64,000 nt of DNA, taken from the NCBI RefSeq assembly GCF_003352185.1, contig NZ_CP029608.1, forward strand, positions 3,410,001 to 3,474,000, in the 5' to 3' direction. The position numbers and the translations under genes were made by a program. Positions 48,139-57,626 of this stretch are shown here, piece by piece; position 1 is the first letter of the stretch, and every line of letters starts with the position of its first letter. This stretch comes from Pseudomonas kribbensis. Lineage in GTDB: Bacteria > Pseudomonadota > Gammaproteobacteria > Pseudomonadales > Pseudomonadaceae. Under the pieces are notes generated by a model. That model worked only from the letters and a program-made list of their open reading frames with translations. It searched no databases and was not told where the DNA came from.

Positions 48139-49212
48139 TCAGTGCATCAGGGTCTGCAGGTTGAACGGATAGCGGTACGAAGCCGGGCGGCCCTTCGCCG
48201 ACATCTTGTGAAAGTGCACGCCGTAATCCGGCGACGTGCCCATGGCCAGCATTCGGCGGGCATGATCCTTGTCGATCAGTTGCAGCAAGGGAATCTGCCG
48301 GTCGCGGCCACCGTACTGGTTCAGGTCGACGCCCTGCGCATAATCGTGCACTTCCACCAGCGCCCAGCCCCCCAGGGTGAAATGACCACCGAGCAATGCA
48401 CTCAAGCGTCCGTCGATCATGGCCTGCAGCGCCGCAGGCGAGGTATTGACCGCGCTGAACAGCACGTCTTTGCCCGGCACTTTCCCGATCTCGGAAACCG
48501 CTCGCATAGCGCCGAAGGCCATTTCGTCGTTGGCCGCCCATACCAATGACACCTTGGGGTAACGAACCAGCAACTGCCGGGCCTGCTCGTAGGCACGCTG
48601 CTGTGTCCAGCCGCCGTAGACCAGTTGCCGCAAACGGACTTCAGGATGTTCGGCCAGCGCCCTTTGCATGCCTTGCTCGCGCAACTGCGACGACGGCGTG
48701 ATCTTCAGGCCGGAGAACGCCAGCAGTTCAATGCTGGCGCCGGGGGCCACTGGTGGATGCAGGCGGATCAATTCCTTCATCAACAGGTAACCGCCCTCCT
48801 CGTCATTGGGCACGAGGCTGCCGATCCGATCGGCCCGGTCCCCGACCAGCGCTTGCTGATTGGGGGTCAGCGCGGCATTGACGATAAACAGCTTCACCCC
48901 GCTCTGATTGGCCATGCGCAGGATCTGCGGCGCGATGTATTGCTCGTTGGCGAACATCAGATAGTCGGGGCGATCAGGGCCCTGCAGGGCTACCCGGGCC
49001 TGGGCCAGGGTCATTTCGGGCTGGCGCTGGGAATAGAGGATGCGCAGATCGACGCCCAGGTCTCGCGCGGCAGCCTGCATGAATTGCGAGTAGCTGACCC
49101 AGAACGCTTCGTCAGTGGCGCCCGGATTCAGAAACAACACAGACTCTGCCCGCGCGCCGGCTCCAAAGGCCAGGCCCAGCACAAGCAGACTGATGTGGAG
49201 AAACTTGAACAT
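48139..49212 (-). CDS. LacI-type periplasmic binding protein, ABC transporter-like
   Basis: A 357-residue protein with a signal peptide (KFLHISLLVLGLAFGAGARA). The mature part has the periplasmic-binding-protein fold of the ribose/LacI type: VLFLNPGATDEAFW at the start, YLMFANEQYIAPQIL near residue 100, and WAANDEMAFGAM near residue 245. No permease or ATPase gene adjoins it, so it may feed a sensor protein or a remote transporter. Ligand unknown. The start is the ATG at 49212. Confidence 0.83.
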   Translation of the reverse strand: MFKFLHISLLVLGLAFGAGARAESVLFLNPGATDEAFWVSYSQFMQAAARDLGVDLRILYSQRQPEMTLAQARVALQGPDRPDYLMFANEQYIAPQILRMANQSGVKLFIVNAALTPNQQALVGDRADRIGSLVPNDEEGGYLLMKELIRLHPPVAPGASIELLAFSGLKITPSSQLREQGMQRALAEHPEVRLRQLVYGGWTQQRAYEQARQLLVRYPKVSLVWAANDEMAFGAMRAVSEIGKVPGKDVLFSAVNTSPAALQAMIDGRLSALLGGHFTLGGWALVEVHDYAQGVDLNQYGGRDRQIPLLQLIDKDHARRMLAMGTSPDYGVHFHKMSAKGRPASYRYPFNLQTLMH

Positions 49213-49330
49213 GAAACATCCGGGCCCGGGGAAAAATGGCCGCGCATTATAGCCATTCAATCGCCGGCCATTAGCGCCTGATCCCGCTTTTTGTCCGACA
49301 ATCGTCGGAAGCGGGCCCGGAGGGGTCGTT

Positions 49331-49444
49331 TTACTGATGACTGACCCAGAACACCGCTGTGCCCACGACCAGAATGATCAGGAACAGAATGGCCCACGCA
49401 TCGACACTGCTATCGCTTTTCCTTGCCTTGGTTGGATTGCTCAT
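49331..49444 (-). CDS. 37-residue single-span membrane peptide
   Basis: A small gene read from the ATG at 49444 to TAA at 49331: a short basic N-terminus (MSNPTKARKSD) and one membrane helix (AWAILFLIILVVGTAVFWV), ending SHQ. AAGAGG precedes the ATG at proper spacing. The composition, ribosome site and clean hydrophobic helix support a real gene. I do not recognise a named family. It lies between the binding-protein gene and cysI, on the reverse strand. Confidence 0.65.
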   Translation of the reverse strand: MSNPTKARKSDSSVDAWAILFLIILVVGTAVFWVSHQ

Positions 49445-49737
49445 TGCATCGCCTCTTGTCGGTTTTATCGGTGATTGCAGAAAGACTCGACCACAGTTAA
49501 GACGATGATTGTCCGCACGACAAATGTGGGTTAGTTGACACCCGTTCTCGTTAGGCGATTTGGTTCTTTACATATACTCAAACATCACTTTTGCGCATAA
49601 CTGCAAACGGGTATATTGCCCCGGCTCCATTAGGGAGTGCGCGGCCGTGCGCGCGTAATTGCCGAGGCACCATCGGACTCCAGCAAGCGAAAACGCAGCG
49701 TTTTCCGAGTAGCCCAAAGCCTGAGAACAGGACTTAT
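49445..49737. other. Upstream region of cysI
   Basis: About 290 bases without a gene. AT-rich sequence near 49560-49620 (TTCTTTACATATACTC, then TTGCGC and TATATT) looks like a promoter for cysI. CysB normally activates cysI; I cannot assign its loosely conserved site with confidence. Confidence 0.4.
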
Positions 49738-51396
49738 ATGTACGTATACGACGAGTACGATCAGCGGATCATCGAGGACCGCGTCAAGCAGTTCCGTGAT
49801 CAGACCCGACGCTATCTGGCAGGTGAGCTGAGCGAAGAAGAATTCCGCCCCCTGCGCCTGCAAAATGGCCTGTACATCCAGCGCTTCGCGCCGATGTTGC
49901 GGGTGGCGGTGCCTTACGGCCAGCTGACCTCGCGTCAGATGCGCATGATGGCCAAGATTGCCCGCGACTACGACAAGGGCTACGCCCACATCAGTACTCG
50001 CCAGAACGTGCAGTTCAACTGGCCGGCGGTCGAAGACATCCCGGACATCCTCGCCGAGCTGGCCACCGTGCAGATGCACGCGATCCAGACCAGCGGCAAC
50101 TGCCTGCGCAACGTCACCACCGACCAGTTCGCCGGTGTCGCGTTCGATGAGCTAATTGACCCGCGTCCTTGGTGCGAAATCGTCCGTCAGTGGACGACCT
50201 TCCACCCGGAATTCGCTTACTTGCCGCGTAAATTCAAGATTGCCGTCAACGGTTCGACCTCCGACCGTGCGGCCATCGAAGTCCACGACATCGGTCTCGA
50301 GCCGGTGCACAACGCCGCTGGCGAACTCGGTTTCCGCGTACTGGTCGGTGGCGGCCTGGGCCGTACTCCGGTGGTTGGCGCGTTCATCAACGAGTTCCTG
50401 CCGTGGCAGGACCTGTTGAGCTACCTCGACGCGATCCTGCGGGTCTACAACCGCTACGGCCGTCGTGACAACAAATACAAGGCGCGGATCAAGATCCTCG
50501 TCAAGGCGCTGACTCCAGAAGTCTTCGCCCAGAAAGTCGATGCCGAGATGGAACACCTGCGCGGCGGCCAGACCACGTTGACCGAAGCCGAAGTGCATCG
50601 CGTCGCCAAACACTTCGTCGACCCGGACTACAAGGCGCTGGAAAACCAGACCGCCGAACTGGCCGCCCTCGACAAGGAACACCCGGGCTTCGCCCGCTGG
50701 CGCACCCGCAACACCCTGGCGCACAAGAAGCCGGGCTATGTGGCCGTGACCCTGTCTCTGAAGCCGACCGGTGTTGCACCGGGTGACATCACCGATAAGC
50801 AGCTCGACGCCGTCGCCGACCTGGCGGACCGTTACAGCTACGGTCAACTGCGCACCTCCCACGAGCAGAACATCATTCTCGCCGACGTCGAGCAGAGCCA
50901 GTTGTTCACCCTGTGGGGCGAGTTGCGTGAAGGCGGTTTCGCCACGCCGAACATCGGCCTGCTGACCGACATCATCTGCTGCCCTGGCGGTGATTTCTGC
51001 TCTCTGGCCAACGCCAAGTCGATCCCGATCGCCGAATCGATCCAGCGCCGCTTCGACGACCTGGACTACCTGTTCGACATCGGTGAACTGGACCTGAACA
51101 TCTCCGGCTGCATGAACGCCTGCGGTCACCACCACGTCGGCCACATCGGTATCCTCGGGGTGGACAAGAAAGGTGAAGAGTTCTACCAGGTCTCCCTCGG
51201 TGGCAGCGCCAGCCGTGATGCCAGCCTGGGCAAGATCCTCGGCCCGTCGTTCGCTCAGGACGACATGCCGGATGTGATCTCCAAGCTGATCGACGTGTAC
51301 GTGGAACAGCGCACCGAAGACGAGCGCTTCATCGACACCTACCAGCGTATTGGCATCGACCTCTTCAAGGAACGCGTCTATGCAGCGAATCATTAA
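49738..51396 (+). CDS. cysI: Sulfite reductase, siroheme/4Fe-4S subunit
   Basis: A 552-residue cytoplasmic enzyme that reduces sulfite to sulfide in cysteine synthesis. The first half has two ferredoxin-like and siroheme-binding segments (HISTRQNVQFNW near residue 83). The four cluster/siroheme cysteines are in CCPGGDFC near residue 415 and SGCMNACGHHH near residue 457. The start ATG at 49738 (MYVYDEYD) is the family's usual beginning. No flavoprotein gene (cysJ) adjoins; the downstream DUF934 gene overlaps by 17 bases. Confidence 0.93.
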   Translation: MYVYDEYDQRIIEDRVKQFRDQTRRYLAGELSEEEFRPLRLQNGLYIQRFAPMLRVAVPYGQLTSRQMRMMAKIARDYDKGYAHISTRQNVQFNWPAVEDIPDILAELATVQMHAIQTSGNCLRNVTTDQFAGVAFDELIDPRPWCEIVRQWTTFHPEFAYLPRKFKIAVNGSTSDRAAIEVHDIGLEPVHNAAGELGFRVLVGGGLGRTPVVGAFINEFLPWQDLLSYLDAILRVYNRYGRRDNKYKARIKILVKALTPEVFAQKVDAEMEHLRGGQTTLTEAEVHRVAKHFVDPDYKALENQTAELAALDKEHPGFARWRTRNTLAHKKPGYVAVTLSLKPTGVAPGDITDKQLDAVADLADRYSYGQLRTSHEQNIILADVEQSQLFTLWGELREGGFATPNIGLLTDIICCPGGDFCSLANAKSIPIAESIQRRFDDLDYLFDIGELDLNISGCMNACGHHHVGHIGILGVDKKGEEFYQVSLGGSASRDASLGKILGPSFAQDDMPDVISKLIDVYVEQRTEDERFIDTYQRIGIDLFKERVYAANH

Positions 51397-51874
51397 GAAC
51401 AACGAGGTCGTCGACGAAACCTGGCACCTGCTGCCCAAGGATTTCAACATCGACGAGATCAGCAACTGCGACGACCTGATCGTCCCGTTGCAGCTGTGGC
51501 GTGAACACGCCCGCATGCTCAAGGCCCGCGATGGCGGCCTGGGTGTGTGGCTGGACGCCGACGAAGAAGCCGAGGAAATCGGCGACGACGTGGATCAGTT
51601 CCAGGTCATCGCCCTGAACTTCCCGGCGTTCACCGATGGCCGCAACTACTCCAACGCCCGCCTGCTGCGTGACCGTTACGGGTTCAAAGGTGAGCTGCGG
51701 GCGATTGGCGACGTGCTGCGCGATCAATTGTTCTACATGCGCCGCTGCGGTTTCGATGCCTTCGCCCTGCGCGCAGACAAAGATCCGTACGACGCCCTTG
51801 AAAGCCTCAAGGACTTCTCGGTGACCTATCAGGCCGCCACTGACGAACCGCTGCCGCTGTTCCGTCGCCGGTAA
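51380..51874 (+). CDS. DUF934 protein paired with sulfite reductase
   Basis: A 164-residue soluble protein of the DUF934 (COG3749) family, with the conserved stretch FPAFTDGRNYSNARLLRDRYGF near residues 79-100 and RRCGFDAFALR near residue 123. It nearly always follows cysI in Pseudomonas and relatives and here overlaps it by 17 bases. A role in supplying electrons to or assembling sulfite reductase is suspected but not shown. A strong terminator follows. Confidence 0.87.
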   Translation: MQRIIKNNEVVDETWHLLPKDFNIDEISNCDDLIVPLQLWREHARMLKARDGGLGVWLDADEEAEEIGDDVDQFQVIALNFPAFTDGRNYSNARLLRDRYGFKGELRAIGDVLRDQLFYMRRCGFDAFALRADKDPYDALESLKDFSVTYQAATDEPLPLFRRR

Positions 51875-51890
51875 ATCCCGGGTCGTAGTT

Positions 51891-51923
51891 AAAAAAACGC
51901 CGGTCATTCGACCGGCGTTTTTT
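51891..51923. terminator. Bidirectional terminator between the DUF934 gene and sohB
   Basis: A seven-A run, hairpin ACGCCGGTC-ATTC-GACCGGCGT (near perfect), then a T run. Symmetric A and T runs allow it to serve both converging genes. Confidence 0.92.
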
Positions 51924-51932
51924 GTGTCCGTG

Positions 51933-52955
51933 TTACCAGAAACGTTGCTGTGTGAGGCGGCTCCACCAGTTCAGCAACAGACGGTCCACCGAACCGCTGG
52001 CCGCCATGCCGATGCGTTCCTGCAGGCTTTTGCGCTCGGCGTAGTGCAGGTGATAGACCTCGGATTTTTTCGCACGGTCCGCCAGGTATTCGTCGCTGGT
52101 CTTGAGTTCGTCCACCAGCTGTTTTTCCAGCGCCGCAAGGCCAAGCCAGACTTCACCGGTGGCGACTTCGTCGATCGCCAGTTGCGGGCGATAACGGGCG
52201 ACGAAGTTCTTGAACAGCTGATGAGTGATGTCCAGGTCTTCCTGAAATTTCTCCCGGCCCTTCTCGGTATTTTCGCCGAACACGGTCAGGGTGCGTTTGT
52301 ATTCGCCGGCGGTCAGCACTTCGAAGTCGATGTCATGCTTTTTCAGCAGGCGATTGACGTTGGGCAACTGCGCGACTACGCCGATGGAGCCGAGAATCGC
52401 GAACGGCGCGCTGATGATCTTCTCGCCGATGCACGCCATCATGTAGCCGCCGCTGGCTGCCACCTTGTCGATGCACACGGTCAATGGCACGCCGGCTTCA
52501 CGGATACGCGCCAGTTGCGACGACGCCAGTCCGTAGCTATGCACCATGCCGCCACCGCTTTCGAGACGCAGGACGACTTCGTCCTTCGGTGTGGCCAGGG
52601 TCAGCAAGGCAGTGATTTCATGGCGCAGGCTCTCGGTAGCGGAGGCCTTGATGTCGCCATCGAAATCCAGCACGAACACCCGGGGTTTGCTTTCGGGATG
52701 TTTCTTCTGTTTTTTCTCGGATTTGGCCTCGCCCTTGCGCAGGGCCTTGAGCTGATCCTTGTCGAGCAGGCTTTGCTCCAGGCGTTCACGCAAGCCTTTA
52801 TAGAAATCGTTGAGCTTGCTGACCTGCAGCTGGCCCGCGGCTTTGCGCCGGCCCTTGCTGCGCAACGCAGCGAAACTGGCCAGCACCACCAGAATGGCGA
52901 TGACCAGTGTGACGGTTTTGGCCAGGAAGCTGGCGTATTCGGTCAAAAACTCCAC
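51933..52955 (-). CDS. sohB: Inner-membrane serine protease SohB
   Basis: A 340-residue S49-family signal-peptide peptidase-like protease. One N-terminal membrane segment (about residues 10-30) is followed by a Lys-rich stretch (KSEKKQKKHPESKP). The catalytic serine is in ASGGYMMAC near residue 178; the catalytic lysine is in AGEYKRTLTVFG near residue 230. The start is the GTG at 52955 (VEFLTEYASF), with AAGGAG upstream; longer in-frame starts add sequence unlike the family. Confidence 0.9.
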   Translation of the reverse strand: MEFLTEYASFLAKTVTLVIAILVVLASFAALRSKGRRKAAGQLQVSKLNDFYKGLRERLEQSLLDKDQLKALRKGEAKSEKKQKKHPESKPRVFVLDFDGDIKASATESLRHEITALLTLATPKDEVVLRLESGGGMVHSYGLASSQLARIREAGVPLTVCIDKVAASGGYMMACIGEKIISAPFAILGSIGVVAQLPNVNRLLKKHDIDFEVLTAGEYKRTLTVFGENTEKGREKFQEDLDITHQLFKNFVARYRPQLAIDEVATGEVWLGLAALEKQLVDELKTSDEYLADRAKKSEVYHLHYAERKSLQERIGMAASGSVDRLLLNWWSRLTQQRFW

Positions 52956-53161
52956 AGTGACTCCTTCAAACGATGCGCCGTTGAAAAACGCGCGCTGGGA
53001 TGACTCCAGCATACCCATGCACCGCCTCGTCGGCCAGCCGTGAAACCTCTGGAAACAGCCCTGTAACGGGCATTTCAAACAAGCGTATGTTTTTTCATTG
53101 ACAGCTCTCCATCATCCCCATAACCTCGCGACAACCTTCAACGTACCGGGATGACGCGGAC

Positions 53162-53872
53162 GTGGGCAGCATCTACTTGATTCGACATGGCCAGGCCTCC
53201 TTCGGTGCAGACGACTATGACGTCCTGTCGCCAACGGGTGTGCGCCAGGCAGAGATCCTCGGCCGCCACCTCGCCGAACTCGGCGTCAGCTTCGACCGTT
53301 GCCTGTCAGGCGATCTGCGCCGCCAGCAGCACACGGCCAACAGCGCACTGGAACAGTTCGCCGCTGCCGGTCTGCCGGTGCCTGCCCTGGAAATCGATTC
53401 GGCCTTCAACGAGTTCGACGCCGACGCCGTGATCCGCGCTCTGCTGCCGGCCATGCTGCCCGAAGAACCCGAAGCACTGGACATCCTGCGCAACGCCGCA
53501 CAGAACCGTGGCGAGTTCCAGCGCATCTTTGCCCTGATCATCGAACGCTGGCTGGCCGGCACCTACGACACGCCCGGCCTGGAAAGCTGGCTGGGGTTCG
53601 TCGAACGGGTGCAGGCCGGTCTGAACCGTATTCTCGATCAGGCCGACAACACCCAGAAAATCGCGGTGTTCACCTCCGGTGGCACCATCACCGCCCTGCT
53701 CCACCTGATCACGCAAATGCCTGCCCGACAGGCCTTTGAACTGAACTGGCAAATCGTCAACACCTCGCTCAACCAGCTGAAATTCCGCGGTCGCGAGGTG
53801 GCTCTGGCTTCCTTCAACAGTCATGCACACCTGCAGCTGCTGAAGGCCCCGGAACTCATCACTTTCCGCTGA
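53162..53872 (+). CDS. Histidine phosphatase family protein
   Basis: A 236-residue cytoplasmic phosphoglycerate-mutase-like protein. The catalytic motif IYLIRHGQASFG is at the N terminus; the second catalytic His region reads VFTSGGTITALL near residue 166, where Ser-Gly-Gly-Thr replaces the more usual SHGG. The start is a GTG with a weak ribosome site. It lies 48 bases before the SCP2 gene and is probably co-transcribed with it. The substrate is unknown. Confidence 0.85.
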   Translation: MGSIYLIRHGQASFGADDYDVLSPTGVRQAEILGRHLAELGVSFDRCLSGDLRRQQHTANSALEQFAAAGLPVPALEIDSAFNEFDADAVIRALLPAMLPEEPEALDILRNAAQNRGEFQRIFALIIERWLAGTYDTPGLESWLGFVERVQAGLNRILDQADNTQKIAVFTSGGTITALLHLITQMPARQAFELNWQIVNTSLNQLKFRGREVALASFNSHAHLQLLKAPELITFR

Positions 53873-53920
53873 GTCCGGATTACTGTGACCCTGCTGCAAT
53901 CAACCAAAAAGGATCGAACC

Positions 53921-54238
53921 ATGACCTCCGTAGCTGATGCCGTAAAAGCAATGCAAGCCAAGTTCAACCCAGCCGCTGCTGCCGGTCTGGATCTGGTCTT
54001 CGGTTTCAACATCACTGACGAAGACAAGCAATACGCCCTGATCGTCAAAGACGGCACTTGCGACATCCAGGAAGGCGAAAACGCCGACGCCAACTGCACG
54101 CTGGTGCTGGACAGCGAAACCCTGAAAGGCATCGTCAGCGGCGAAACCGACGGCATGCAGGCCTTCATGGGCGGTAAGCTGCGCGTTGAAGGCGACATGA
54201 TGCTGTCGATGAAACTGTCCGAGCTGTTCCCGGCGTAA
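53921..54238 (+). CDS. SCP2 sterol-carrier-type lipid-binding protein
   Basis: A 105-residue single-domain SCP2 protein: VADAVKAMQAKFNP at the start, ADANCTLVLDSETLKGIVSG in the middle and KLRVEGDMMLSMKLSELFP at the end. SCP2 domains bind fatty acyl chains or sterol-like lipids in a hydrophobic tunnel. AAAAGGATCG precedes the ATG at 53921. Probably acts with acyl-CoA or lipid metabolism enzymes encoded elsewhere. A strong terminator follows. Confidence 0.9.
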   Translation: MTSVADAVKAMQAKFNPAAAAGLDLVFGFNITDEDKQYALIVKDGTCDIQEGENADANCTLVLDSETLKGIVSGETDGMQAFMGGKLRVEGDMMLSMKLSELFPA

Positions 54239-54253
54239 GTCGCAGACCAGCCC

Positions 54254-54284
54254 AAAAAAATCCCGCCCCGATGGCGGGATTTTT
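54254..54284. terminator. Bidirectional terminator after the SCP2 gene
   Basis: Seven A, hairpin ATCCCGCC-CCGAT-GGCGGGAT, then five T. It serves the SCP2 gene and, on the other strand, the hypothetical gene at 54295. Confidence 0.9.
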
Positions 54285-54294
54285 CGTTTCGGCG

Positions 54295-54885
54295 TCATGG
54301 GATGCCAGCGGCGTCCAGCTCCTTGAAGACCTCACGATCGGCGATCTGGGTATCACTGTCGGGATACATCAACTGGACGTTGCCCTCGGGGATGATTTCA
54401 CCTGTTTGCCCATCACGGGCGAAGGTGATGACATACCGCTCTCCCTGATACTTCAAGTAAATATTGTAATAATCCTGCGGTTTATCCGGCGCTGCGAAAG
54501 CGCTGTAGCGATAACGAATCCGCGGAATCAGCATCGGCCAAGTGTTGCCGAGCGAGTCGCCATTGACCGCCGCATCAGCCGCTTCGAGCGCCACAATGGC
54601 AGCCGCTACCACTTCATCGTTGTCGCTCGACTTGAAAGGCAATGGGCGGTTACGCAACATGGTTACGGCGCTTGCCTTGCCCTCGGCCACATCACGACGG
54701 TACAGGTCGTTACGAAACCATTTTGTTGCATCAAAACGGTTTTCTTCCGGACTCCAGTCGCCGTAATACATCATTACTTTCTCGCTCATCGCATCCTGCC
54801 TGGTGTGCAGATACAAACCCACTGCACTAAAAACCAGCAAAAAGGCCGCTATGACGCCCACGCGCTTGTAAAGATTGACGGTCAT
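54295..54885 (-). CDS. Hypothetical membrane-anchored protein
   Basis: A 196-residue protein I do not recognise. One N-terminal membrane segment (VGVIAAFLLVFSAVGLYL, about residues 9-26) with basic residues in front suggests an inner-membrane anchor and a periplasmic domain. That domain is rich in Asp, Tyr and Asn (YYGDWSPEENRFD; YYNIYLKYQGERYVITF) and has no cysteine. It is monocistronic and separated from yejF by about 100 bases. No function can be assigned. Confidence 0.65.
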   Translation of the reverse strand: MTVNLYKRVGVIAAFLLVFSAVGLYLHTRQDAMSEKVMMYYGDWSPEENRFDATKWFRNDLYRRDVAEGKASAVTMLRNRPLPFKSSDNDEVVAAAIVALEAADAAVNGDSLGNTWPMLIPRIRYRYSAFAAPDKPQDYYNIYLKYQGERYVITFARDGQTGEIIPEGNVQLMYPDSDTQIADREVFKELDAAGIP

Positions 54886-54988
54886 GGTTGCGCCGGTTGC
54901 CTTTGTTGAATTTCAGTTGCTGATCCGGCGACTGGACCGGGGCTGACAAGAAGGGGGGACGCGGAATCTACCGGTTCCGCGCCGACGA

Positions 54989-56602
54989 TTAAAGCCTGAT
55001 CACCTGCCTCCCCGACGCTGTCGTGACTGCATTCACAAAAGATGCCGCCAGCAACTCGCGCGTGTACGGATGCTGCGCAGCGTGAAACAACTCGTTCGTT
55101 TCGCCACGCTCCACCACTTCGCCATCCTTCATCACGATCAGATCATGGGCCAGTGCCCGCACCACCGCCAGATCATGGCTGATGAACAGATACGTCAGCC
55201 CGTGCTCTTCCTGCAATCGACGCAACAGCGCAACGATCTGTTTCTGCACCGTGCGATCCAGTGCCGAAGTGGGCTCGTCCAGCAGGATCAGATCCGGCTT
55301 GAGCACCAGCGCCCGGGCGATGGCGATGCGTTGCCGCTGCCCGCCGGAAAACTCGTGGGGATAGCGATGACGTGTCGCCGGGTCGAGTCCCACTTCCCGC
55401 AGGACATCGATCACGGTCTGCTCGCGCTCCTGCGCGTTCAAGTCACTGTGAACCTGCAAACCCTCGACGATGATCTGCTCCACGCACAAGCGCGGACTGA
55501 GGCTGCCGAACGGGTCCTGAAACACCACTTGCAGGCGCTTGCGCAATGGTCGCAGTTGTTTGCCGCTCAGATGTTCCAGCGCTTCACCCTCGAAGCGGAT
55601 ACTGCCCTCGGCTTCGATCAGGCGCAGGATCGCCTGCCCGAGGGTGGATTTTCCCGATCCGGATTCACCGACGATTCCCAGGGTCCGGCCACGTTGCAGG
55701 CTCAGATCAATGCCATTGACCGCGTGCAGCCAGGACTTGCGGCGCAGCCAGCCACCACCGAGCTGGAAGCGCACGTTGAGATCGCGCACTTGCAGCAGAT
55801 CCTCCGCACTGCCCCTGTGCAGCGCCACGCCGCCGGGTTCGGCATTGAGCAGTTCGATGCTGTAGGGATGCTGCGGCGCCCGGAATAACTGCTCGCAAGT
55901 CGCTTGCTCGACGATCTCGCCAGCGCGCATCACCGCCACCCGCTGGGCGATGGTGCGCACCAGATTCAAGTCATGGCTGATGATCAGCAGCGCCATGCCC
56001 AGTCGTTGTTGCAGGTCCTTGAGTAACAGCAGGATCTTGCGTTGCACGGTAACGTCGAGGGCAGTGGTCGGCTCATCAGCGATCAATAACTGAGGCTCAC
56101 ACGCCAGCGCCATGGCGATCATCACTCGCTGTCGTTGCCCGCCGGAGAGCTGATGCGGATAAGCCTTCAAGCGTTCATGGGGGCGTTGTATGCCCACCAG
56201 CTCCAGCAACTCCAGAATCCGTTCCCGCGCCGCAGCCCCGGCCAGGCCCTTGTGCAGCGCCAGACTTTCGCCCAGTTGCCGCTCGATGCTGTGCAACGGG
56301 TTCAGCGAACTCATCGGCTCCTGAAAGATCATCGCGATCCGGTTGCCGCGCAATTGCCGCAGATAACGCTCATGCACGCCGAGCAACTCTTCGCCCTCAT
56401 AGCGGATGCTGCCATCGATCTGTGTGATGTTCGGGTCGAGCAGTTGCAGGATGCTGTGTGCCGTCACCGACTTGCCGGAACCGGACTCGCCCACCAGCGC
56501 CAGGCATTCGCCCGGGCGGATATCGAGATCGATGCCGTGGACCACTTCCTGGTCTTTGAAGGCAACCCGAAGGTCGCGTATTTCGATCAAATGTTCACGC
56601 AT
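54989..56602 (-). CDS. yejF: ABC transporter ATPase YejF (fused double ATPase)
   Basis: A 537-residue protein with two complete ABC ATPase halves. Each has Walker A GESGSGKS (near residues 38 and 312) and signatures LSGGQRQR and FSGGQRQR, with Walker B LLIADEPTTALD and LILLDEPTSALD. This fused form is typical of peptide/nickel-type importers such as YejABEF, which in E. coli also takes up microcin C. It is one base downstream of yejE. Start: the ATG at 56602 (MREHLIEI). Confidence 0.93.
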   Translation of the reverse strand: MREHLIEIRDLRVAFKDQEVVHGIDLDIRPGECLALVGESGSGKSVTAHSILQLLDPNITQIDGSIRYEGEELLGVHERYLRQLRGNRIAMIFQEPMSSLNPLHSIERQLGESLALHKGLAGAAARERILELLELVGIQRPHERLKAYPHQLSGGQRQRVMIAMALACEPQLLIADEPTTALDVTVQRKILLLLKDLQQRLGMALLIISHDLNLVRTIAQRVAVMRAGEIVEQATCEQLFRAPQHPYSIELLNAEPGGVALHRGSAEDLLQVRDLNVRFQLGGGWLRRKSWLHAVNGIDLSLQRGRTLGIVGESGSGKSTLGQAILRLIEAEGSIRFEGEALEHLSGKQLRPLRKRLQVVFQDPFGSLSPRLCVEQIIVEGLQVHSDLNAQEREQTVIDVLREVGLDPATRHRYPHEFSGGQRQRIAIARALVLKPDLILLDEPTSALDRTVQKQIVALLRRLQEEHGLTYLFISHDLAVVRALAHDLIVMKDGEVVERGETNELFHAAQHPYTRELLAASFVNAVTTASGRQVIRL

Positions 56603-56603
56603 A

Positions 56604-57626
56604 TCAAGTCCTCGGGTCGAAGGCATCACGGCAGGCTTCGCCGATGAAGACGAGCAATGAAAGAATCAGCGCGAGCGCAAAGAACGCCGTCAGGCCCAGC
56701 CATGGCGCTTGCAGATTGGTCTTGCCCTGACCGATCAACTCCCCCAGCGAAGCGCTGCCCGCCGGCATGCCGAAGCCGAGAAAGTCCAGTGCCGACAAGG
56801 TCGCAATCGCCCCGGTAAGAATGAACGGCAGGTACGTCAGCGTCGCACTCATGGCGTTGGGCAGGATGTGCCGCACGATCACCTGCGCATCGCCGACACC
56901 CAGCGCCCGCGCAGCTTTCACGTATTCCAGCCCCCGGCTACGCAGGAACTCGGCGCGCACCACGTCCACCAGGCTCAGCCAGGAAAACAGCGCCATGATC
57001 CCCAGCAGCCACCAGAAATTCGGCTCGACGAATCCGGACAGAATGATCAGCAGATACAGCACCGGCAACCCCGACCAGACCTCCAGCAAACGCTGCCCGA
57101 GCAGATCGACCCAACCGCCGTAATAGCCTTGCAACGCGCCGGCGGCGATGCCGATAAGCGCACTGACGGTGGTCAGTGCCAAGGCAAACAGCAGCGACAC
57201 CCGGGTGCCGAAGATCACCCGCGCCAGCACATCCCGCGCCTGATCATCGGTACCCAGCCAGTTTTCGCCGGAGGGCGGGCTCGGTGCCGGTTCCGTGAGG
57301 TCGTAATTGACCGTGTCGAAACCGAACGGGATAGGCGCAAACCACATTCGCCCGCCCTGCCCCTCGATCAGTTCACGCACTTGGGCGCTGCGATAGTCAG
57401 GCTGGAACGGCAGCTCGCCGCCGAAATCCTGTTCGGTGTAGCGCTTGAAGGCCGGGAAGTACCATTCACCTTGAAACGTCACCAGCAACGGTTTGTCGTT
57501 GGCGACCAGTTCACCTCCAAGGCTCAATCCGAAGAGTGCGAGAAACAGCCACAATGACCACCAGCCGCGACGATGAGCCTTGAAGCGCGCCCAGCGGCGC
57601 TGCCCGATGGGAGAAAGTGTCAGCAT
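56604..57626 (-). CDS. yejE: ABC transporter permease YejE
   Basis: A 340-residue DppC-like membrane subunit. One N-terminal membrane segment, a periplasmic loop (PIPFGFDTVNYDL), then ENWLGTDDQARDVLARVIFG, the family's usual lead-in to the permease core with five further segments. The ATG overlaps the yejB stop by one base (TGATG). An upstream open frame continues in the same reading phase across yejB but is not part of the gene. Confidence 0.92.
   Translation of the reverse strand: MLTLSPIGQRRWARFKAHRRGWWSLWLFLALFGLSLGGELVANDKPLLVTFQGEWYFPAFKRYTEQDFGGELPFQPDYRSAQVRELIEGQGGRMWFAPIPFGFDTVNYDLTEPAPSPPSGENWLGTDDQARDVLARVIFGTRVSLLFALALTTVSALIGIAAGALQGYYGGWVDLLGQRLLEVWSGLPVLYLLIILSGFVEPNFWWLLGIMALFSWLSLVDVVRAEFLRSRGLEYVKAARALGVGDAQVIVRHILPNAMSATLTYLPFILTGAIATLSALDFLGFGMPAGSASLGELIGQGKTNLQAPWLGLTAFFALALILSLLVFIGEACRDAFDPRT

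Noticed and set aside
53162..53872. Assignment as a true phosphoglycerate mutase
   Set aside because: The RHG motif is shared by the whole superfamily, and the second His region differs from the mutases, so only a family-level name is given.
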